Assembly (NCBI GenBank): GCA_000349905.1
Contig: KB722737.1
Location: 395,327 to 459,326, forward strand
Length of the DNA stretch: 64,000 nt
Direction of reading: 5' to 3'
Source of the DNA: Volvariella volvacea V23
Lineage: Eukaryota > Basidiomycota > Agaricomycetes > Agaricales > Pluteaceae
In this document: piece by piece, positions 57,472-64,000 of the stretch
Layout of the letters: each line of letters begins with the position of its first letter
Position numbering within the stretch: the stretch's first letter is position 1
Program-made: the position numbers and the translations under genes
Notes under the pieces: generated by a model
Database searches by the model: none
The model's input: the letters and a program-made list of their open reading frames with translations, nothing else
Told to the model about the DNA's origin: nothing

Positions 57472-59633
57472 CTACATGCATATCTTTGCACTTCCTTCAG
57501 TTGTCCACGACTTCCTGAGTGCCAACGCCAGTGAGATGACCATAACGACGAAGCCGAATGATGCGCAGGCGAACGCTGGGAGCTTGGATCGACTATACCA
57601 AGGCGCCTTGCTATCTGTGAGCTTGAGATAGCATGCTGAAGGGAAAATGAAGGCGAAGGCTGTCGCGGAGACCCCGCCTGTTATCTCAAGCATTACTCCG
57701 AGGTCGCACGTTATCATGGAAACTGGGAACTATGTCAATGGATGTCTTCAGGCCATTAGAAAACCTGCCTACCGAACATTGAAGCAAAGAGAATTGAAGT
57801 GGTGAAGAAGACGTGGCGTTGCATGCTAAATGATTCGTGCGAGAAGAAGTATGCTTCAATAACCTAATATACAATAGAAACCATGAATGCGTGGTTGGCC
57901 GTTGAAATGCGAGTTGCTCACCTCGCGACAAACGAATAATTCCAGGGGAAGTGTTGTGAACATGTTGAGTCCAAAGCAAAACCGTGCCACATTAATTAGA
58001 GTATCATTCTACTCGTGCATGAGATATCACGGCTGCTATTGATTGAGCATTTCTCCTCACCAGTGAAAAATTATTCAATATATTGCCTTGTGTCCTGTCG
58101 GTAAAGACGAGATAGGCTGAAATAGCAAGCGTAAGGCATGCCACTAAAGATGCAAACGTGGATATATGCGTGACTTTGGCAAATCTGTCAAGTGTTGGTG
58201 TGCGCATGCTTCCATAGATTAGGAGTGAGTTATGGTGACAAACTAAAGTCAAATTACTTTTGCGTTTGACAAGTTTATATAGATCAACGACATACCGAAT
58301 GCGAAGCTAATAACGCCAATGGCCTGGAAAATACCAGAGCCAATGATGGTGAATCTTTTCGAGGGATCGCCCTTCAAGTCGTCGGTGACATGAGGCCCCT
58401 CTATTAGGACCGAGAGAACGATGATAAGCATTCCAACAAGAGCGAGACCGGATGCCCGGGAGAGTTTGTGGATGTCACGATACAAAGATAGCGGATAAGA
58501 AACGCAGATAGTACAGAGAGCGATAATGAATTGACGGTTGGCAAAGATTGACAGGACGGGTATCGAGGGTAGGTTGGGGAATATCGAACGAATGACGTGT
58601 GGGATTGTATCGCCTATGATAATACCAAATGCACACATGCCTGTAGATCGTGTTAAAGACGTCCCGTAGCGTAGTTCGACAAGTCGAGAGCGTACCCCCA
58701 AAGGCAAAGGCGAATTGGAAAAACGAGACGGCAGCCCGACCGCTGGAACCAAAGCAGTGGTCCATGATATCGATATAGGTATGTCGACCGCTCAATTTTG
58801 CATCAATGACAATGAGTCTGATGGTCCAGTCTGTTATTATACACAACAGCACGAGAAGGACCAGCCCAGTAGCGAAACCTGCTTGACTGACAGCATATGG
58901 AAGGCCTATACCTCGGGTTAGACCTGTGTCATAGACCTACGCTGCTTCCTTACCAATGATGCCTTGAGCCCTCTCAGTCGGGTTGCGTTGATACAACGAA
59001 GCGATACTCACCTGCACCCAGAATCGAATTTGCCATATTGGCCACAGAATCAATCATCCCCCCACCGGACTTTCTTTTTGCTGCCAGCTCCTCCAGGTCG
59101 ATGTGGTCGTCGTTAGCACTTCCGTTAGCGCTACGCATCGGGAAGCTGCCATCTAAGCTTCGTCGTGCGGAAGTATCAAATAGGCCGACGAGGAGAGGCA
59201 TATTCTGGTCTGTGTGCCCTCTGGGCAGTCGAATTGTCCGGGCATCTGTATCTGGATCGTTGGCGTCCAGTTCGTCTGAGTCCAGCTCATATTCTGTGCG
59301 AGGGATGCGGGAGTAAGGTTGTGAGTGCCAGCGCATTGTCAGGAAAATGATAAGTGATGATAATTTACCTGCCTCGCGACTCGAATAGGTGGACCTAAGC
59401 GGGGGACCAATGATGTGCACGGAATCTTCAAACCGGACTGTATGATCTGATGATTTGCGTGGAATCGCAGAGCCATATTCTGAGTTTTCGTCGTCGGAGT
59501 CGTCTACTGCGAAGATGGTTGTGGATGATTCTCCCCTCGCGGGTTGCTGTGGATGTGAATGACTGTCGTCGGCCTCGGTGTCGCCCAACAGCGGTTGGGT
59601 TGCGGGGTTAAGGTCTTTTGACTGTCGAAACAT
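57472..59633 (-). CDS. AVT-type vacuolar amino acid transporter (SLC38-like)
   Basis: Amino acid/auxin permease family transporter, probably in the vacuolar membrane. A long acidic, Ser-rich cytosolic N-terminus (LLGDTEADDSHSHPQQPARG; VDDSDDENSEYGSAIPRKSS) precedes the first helix, where SVANMANSILGAG is joined by splicing to IIGLPYAVSQAGFATGLVLL, the hallmark of the AVT2-like branch. Further helices include MCAFGIIIGDTIPHVIRSIF, LALVGMLIIVLSVLIEGPHV, IFQAIGVISFAF, FASLVACLTLAISAYLVFTD and LEITGGVSATAFAFIFPSAC. The predicted end is WTTEGSAKICM. About nine introns are inferred. Paralogue number among AVT1-7 cannot be fixed; the GAGIIG motif favours AVT2. Confidence 0.9.
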
Positions 59634-59919
59634 GGCTAAAGAAGGATGAACGGGGTCAGGACATGTGCCCGAATGAGAGATGGTTGTGACGGTGGGATAA
59701 TAATGGACTCGGAGTTGTAAGCTTCGTGGTCATCTCATCGCCACCACCCCGCTTGGCGCCAACACCCTCTTGGGCTTCTCTGAAATCAAACCCCCTTGGC
59801 AGTTCTAAACTTGTTAAAACCTGTATGATCCCCGCAGCGCGGTCTTCTCTGCATATCTCAGCCAGAATATAACACCACCACCAGTCCGACTGTCCTTTAC
59901 AACCCTACCCACCTACGCA

Positions 59920-61246
59920 ATGCGTGTGCTCACGACCCTGTCTCTTACGCTTTTCTGCGCTCTACTATCATGCCCCTCTGTTTATGCCTTACAAATCCCT
60001 GCGGAAGACTTGGCCTCCCAGTATTCTCTGACGACAAGCACGCACTATCCATTCCCAACTGAGACTCTCAACTCCGGAGATACTCAGTCCTTGCTCCAGT
60101 CACAATGGGGTTTGGGCAAAGGTCGGATTCAAGACGGAGCCAATAATCTCGACTTCGTGGACAACCCATTTCCGAATACCCCCGCTCCTGGAACAGCACC
60201 TGGAAGCACCAATGGACCTGTACTCCGTGTAACATACCCACAAGGAAGTTTTTCGCATGACTCTGGGGGATCTCAACTGTACACACTATGGAACTCTTCG
60301 GATGGCTCGCCTTTCCAAACCATGATAGTATCCTATGAAGTCGCATTTGAAGGTGGTTTTGATTGGGTGAAAGGCGGAAAGTTGCCGGGATTGCGAGGGG
60401 GGTTGGACTCAACGGGCTGCAGCGGAGGTAACGAAGAGCAGACGGGTACCGGCTGTTTCAGCAGTCGCGTCATGTGGAGGAGAAGCGGTACTGGAGAAGG
60501 TAAGGCGTCGCTGGGCGTTGCAACAAGGACGTCTAACTCATGAATCGGTAGTGTACGCATATATCCCCACACCAAACGGCCTCTGCTCAAGCAGGGAGGT
60601 CATCTGCAACGACGACTTTGGCACGAGCCTGGCTCGTGGTTCTTTTGGCTTCGAGACTAGGCGGTGTGTGTTTGTTAATCAACCTCGTCGTGCAGTATTG
60701 AATGTGCATTTGTACAGCTGGAACCGTATCACGATGCTCCTACAATTGAACGACCCCCCTAATGTCGCAAATGGCAACTTGCAGCTATTGTAAGTAAACG
60801 CTGTCAGCCTCTTGCCCTATACTTACACCCAGTAGTTTTAATGATATTCAGGCAATGTCCCGCCAAGATCTCCAAATCCGCAGCGTTTCTTCTCTTTCCA
60901 TTAATGGGTTGTACCTCTCGTAAGTAGCGTGGCTGTTCATCGTATTCCGATTTTTCACCACGTTACTTCTTATATGCATGGGCGTAGGACTTTCTTTGGT
61001 GGTATGTATTCATGAGCCGAAGTATCTGACAACGGATTCATCCTAATTTCAACACCAGGTTCTGATGAGAGCTGGGCGACACCTATAACCGCCCACACTT
61101 ATTTCCGCAACTTCCAGCTTTGGGGCGGATCCTCTCCCTCCAACTTCACTGGGGAACAGGTCAGCGCGGCCTTCGGCACCCCGCCCATTAGATGCGTAGA
61201 ACTGGCTTTGGCAACCTTGATGGTTCTCGTACTTTTGAACATGTAG
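59920..61246 (+). CDS. Polysaccharide lyase family 14 protein, secreted
   Basis: Probable extracellular polyuronate lyase resembling PL14 alginate/glucuronan lyases, a family common in basidiomycetes. A clear signal peptide opens it (VLTTLSLTLFCALLSCPSVY, cleavage near ALQ). The core contains TQSLLQSQWGLGKGRIQDG, PVLRVTYPQGSFSHDSGGSQ, VSYEVAFEGGFDWVKGGKLP, CFSSRVMWRRSGTGEG joined to VYAYIPTPNGLC, and GSFGFETRRWNRITMLLQLN. The third hallmark block is TFFGGSDESWATPITAHTYF followed by RNFQLWGGSSPSNFTGE. Five introns; one small exon only finishes INGLYLS. The protein ends with a hydrophobic stretch (VELALATLMVLVLLNM) directly before the stop, which could be a GPI-attachment signal or a membrane anchor. 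The substrate is not predictable. Confidence 0.88.
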
Positions 61247-61948
61247 CACTACCAAGATTTCATCATGGATTCATAGGCTTGAATACTGTTATCACCCCCA
61301 CACCCACCTATCCATATCATTATATACGGAAACAAGGACAGCAATCTAATTTTTTGTCATCTCCCAAGTTTATGTGAGTCCCCATCCCTTGGTTTTCATA
61401 GCACACTGGTACGGCTCTCCTTGTCTGTCCAAGCATCCGAGCCCTCTTTCCCAAGGTTGACAACTGCCAACTTCACCAAACAAACCTCCATAAAACCGAG
61501 CCTGCATAACGTGCCTGATGCCATCCCTTCTGGCTTCCTGGTGAATTGTACCATGGCATACTCAAGGGCATGCGGGGTATGCAGCAGTAACAANNNNNNN
61601 NNNNNNNNNNNNNNNNNNNNNNNNNNNNNNNNNNNNNNNNNNNNNNNNNNNNNNNNNNNNNNNNNNNNNNNNNNNNNNNNNNNNNNNNNNNNNACACACT
61701 TCATTGAGCTCCACGAATACTGCACCTAATGCAACAGGGTATTCAAGGATAAGTTAAGTCTCTCAATGGTCAGTCGCGCCCAGTATGCGATTCATCTGGC
61801 CAGCATATTTACTTCATCATCCAGCATGTACAATCGCTCCACAGGCTAGGAAGCAATGCTTCGACTACGCGCAGCTCTAGCACTGGTGGCATTGTGGGTA
61901 CTTCCTCCTTAATGCTAGCAAACGCGCAGTCACTCAGCTGACTCGGCA
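61247..61948. other. Intergenic with scaffold gap; possible gene fragments
   Basis: The 100 N at 61594-61693 have non-matching flanks. On the plus strand a Ser/Thr-rich frame before the gap (61421-61593) and another ending LMLANAQSLS before a TGA at about 61938 resemble the Ser/Thr-rich stem and hydrophobic tail of a secreted wall protein. I cannot link them into a gene, so sequence may be missing. Confidence 0.35.
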
Positions 61949-63416
61949 ATGTCCAACCTGTCATGCATCATCATGGGTCACGAACATCACGCATGCCGTC
62001 AACAACCCAACACATCGGACATTCAGCCCGACCATACATCTCCTGCCGCAGCAGGTCCCGCGTCCAGGAAGTGCAGGATATGTGGCGTTTATTTGGCCAG
62101 TAATCTGTATCAGGACCACTGCACCAAAAATCACGAGTACTGTAAACCTTGCGATAAACCCTTTGCAGATAAGGGGGGACTTCGATCAGTGAGTCACACC
62201 GTTATAATGATAATATCCTCTCATAGAGCGCTCTGCTACAGCACTTACGTGCAGTCAAACATCCCGCTGCTAAGGATAGTCAGGCCAGCGCTTTGAGCTC
62301 CGGGCCTTCGTTGTTAACTCCAGGAAAGCCGTATTACAGGCCATGCAGGATATGCTCTGCATCGGCCTTCCCAAGTAAGGAAGCTTTCCAGGCACACTGC
62401 ACTCAGAAGCACCACTACTGCCCTCCCTGCGATAAACCCTTTGGAAGCAAAGATGCCCTCCAGACGGTTAGTCCATCGGTGCTCTTCAGAACGAAACTGA
62501 CACGCACCCGCCATTAGCATACATACAAGGTGCATGTGTGTCGTTGCGCCCGATGCGGCAGATCGTTTAAGACTGAGGCAGCTCTCAATGAAGTAGGTAT
62601 CTATACCTCAAGGGCACAGAATGCATTATAGTTGACGCCGATTTCAAGCACATTGCTGCAGTGCATCAAAAATCTTCTAGCAATATCGTTCGTAATGCTA
62701 CCCCCGCCCGTGAAGGCAGGTTTTTGTGCAAGTCATGCCAAATAGAGTTTGAGGACGCAGAAGAACTCCTTGAGCATCGTAAAACGAATCGCCGACACAA
62801 CTGGTGCTTCGTCTGCGATAAAGACTTTGCGACCCAAAGGGCCCTTACTGATGTAAGTTATTACGCCCTATATATCACGGTCATCATTAACGGGGGGTCT
62901 TAGCACCTCTCTTCAAAGGCTCACAAACCGCTCAATCAAAGGTGTCCTCTGTGTTCTGAAGCGTTCTCCACTCCGTCGGCTGTCGCGATGCACATTGAGT
63001 CGGGTACATGCCATAACATCAGACGTAATCAGGTCACAGCCGCCGTGCACTCGTTAAATGTCATTCCTTCTATTTCCATCACCCCCAGGATAACTGCGCC
63101 TGGTTGCTCAGTGGAACCTGAGCCTATTGCTTCTTATGTGGCGACCGAAATGGCATGGGATGGCACGGCCTTCAGGTGCTGGCTTTGTCAGGACAAATTC
63201 AAATTATTACGCGACCTCAACAATCACCTAAATTCTCCCGCACACGACAAAAAGCAGTTCAAGTGTCCAAAGGCCAAATGCGGTAGGAAAGTCAAGCTTG
63301 TGTCTGGTTTGATTCAACACATTGAAAGCGGAACTTGTGGGCTTGCAAAGTACAAACAAGTCGAAGCATACGCAGAGAACTTGACTGCACAGTTTTCCCG
63401 TCTTCTGTTATGCTAA
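61949..63416 (+). CDS. C2H2 zinc-finger protein with degenerate tandem fingers
   Basis: Nucleic-acid-binding protein built from repeated Cys/His fingers of a type common in basidiomycetes. Successive units read CRICGVYLASNLYQDHC with EYCKPCDKPFADKGGL, CRICSASAFPSKEAFQAHC with HHYCPPCDKPFGSKDALQ, CRCARCGRSFKTEAALNE, CKSCQIEFEDAEELLEHRK with WCFVCDKDFATQRALTD, CPLCSEAFSTPSAVAMHIES, and the closing pair CWLCQDKFKLLRDLNNHLNS and CPKAKCGRKVKLVSGLIQHI. The recurring YC-x2-CDKPF unit suggests internal duplication. Introns fall directly after each CDK...AL(Q/T) block, at matching positions, so exon duplication is likely. The start is the first of two near Met codons. The target is unknown. Confidence 0.85.
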
Positions 63417-64000
63417 ATATTGACATTCTAGTTGTCAGAACCTTACTGGCTGCTGCTTTGGAATAGCACCAGAGGGCTTCAGTTGCGTTTCTCTGCTGTA
63501 TTATTGGTGTGTAAAGAACCTGTACTACTAGCTTTTGAATACGAATCGGGCGTGAGGACTGGTCGAGGGGCATCAGAGCTGAAAGCATGTGACCGGTCCT
63601 CACGCCAGAGTCGACTTCATGTTTGCTCGCAGAAGGGCACACTGTAAGTGCTGTACAGATGAACAGGGACGACCGACGATCAATGCCTTCACTGTTCCTC
63701 AGCCATTTTGTTGCAATATATTCAATACCAGCAATCTACACATAGGACTTCTCTTCTTATCTTGATCCGCCACTTATATGGTCTGCACGTAGTTCATGTG
63801 CAGTCCCCCCTTTTCCGAAGCTACATCCCAAGCTTCTCCAGCCTTTCTCGCAGCACCGCCGCAGCATCTGGCAGTTTCTGATGCGCCGAGGCGCATAGTA
63901 AGCATATACACTGAAGCCTGCAATGCATCTCAAACTATCGGTCTATCTCCTGCCAGTGACATGCAACCCTCAACATGTGCTATATGCGACCAAAGCGATT
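63417..64000. other. Right edge of the window, no gene recognised
   Basis: About 0.6 kb after the zinc-finger gene. Short frames on both strands lack any signature. A gene beginning beyond the window cannot be excluded. Confidence 0.4.

Overview
This window is a gene-dense stretch of a fungal nuclear genome. The genes are split by many short introns (about 45-60 nt), lie on both strands, and include fungus-specific families such as the KRE6/SKN1 glucan-synthesis protein, a Zn2Cys6 activator, SNG1 and PNS1. Protein signatures point to Basidiomycota and probably Agaricomycetes; a finer placement (for example Cantharellales/Ceratobasidiaceae) would be a guess. Three runs of exactly 100 N are scaffold gaps of unknown size.

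Layout. 0-10 kb: the 3' end of an HTATSF1/Cus2-like splicing factor (+), type II phosphatidylinositol 4-kinase (-), an Ssu1-type anion exporter (-), an AlkA/MAG1 DNA glycosylase (+) and the complex I subunit NDUFS7 (+). 10-19 kb: a large disordered protein (+), a cytochrome P450 interrupted by a gap (-), the meiotic protein MND1 (+) and a single-exon orphan (+). 20-33 kb: a Zn2Cys6 activator (+), an eIF5-mimic W2-domain protein (-), an unrecognised conserved-looking protein (+), a PP2C phosphatase (+), the choline-transporter-like PNS1 (+), an intron-bearing tRNA-His and a claudin/SUR7-like four-helix membrane protein (+). 34-41 kb: a cell-wall block on the minus strand, with two tandem GH18 chitinases and a KRE6/SKN1 GH16-type protein. 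41-50 kb: a GTPBP1-like GTPase (-), a coiled-coil/J-domain-like protein (+) and a membrane RING protein (+). 51-64 kb: SNG1-like (+), ferrochelatase (+), phosphomevalonate kinase (+), an AVT-type amino-acid transporter (-), a PL14 polysaccharide lyase (+) and a C2H2 zinc-finger protein (+).

Most genes are unrelated housekeeping functions. The only functional neighbourhood I see is the cell-wall block at 34-40.6 kb. Ferrochelatase and phosphomevalonate kinase (haem and isoprenoid/sterol supply) are also adjacent, but that may be chance. I found no transposon, CRISPR array, biosynthetic gene cluster or clearly new system. The most useful observations are structural: four GC-AG introns in three genes, micro-exons of 7, 8 and 15 nt, a start codon alone in its coding exon, a chitinase paralogue whose membrane-anchor exon has decayed in place, a RING domain split by a 74-residue insert, and a scaffold gap whose two flanks are the same sequence. 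All splice sites were read by eye, guided by reading frame and remembered family conservation; no alignment or transcript data were available.
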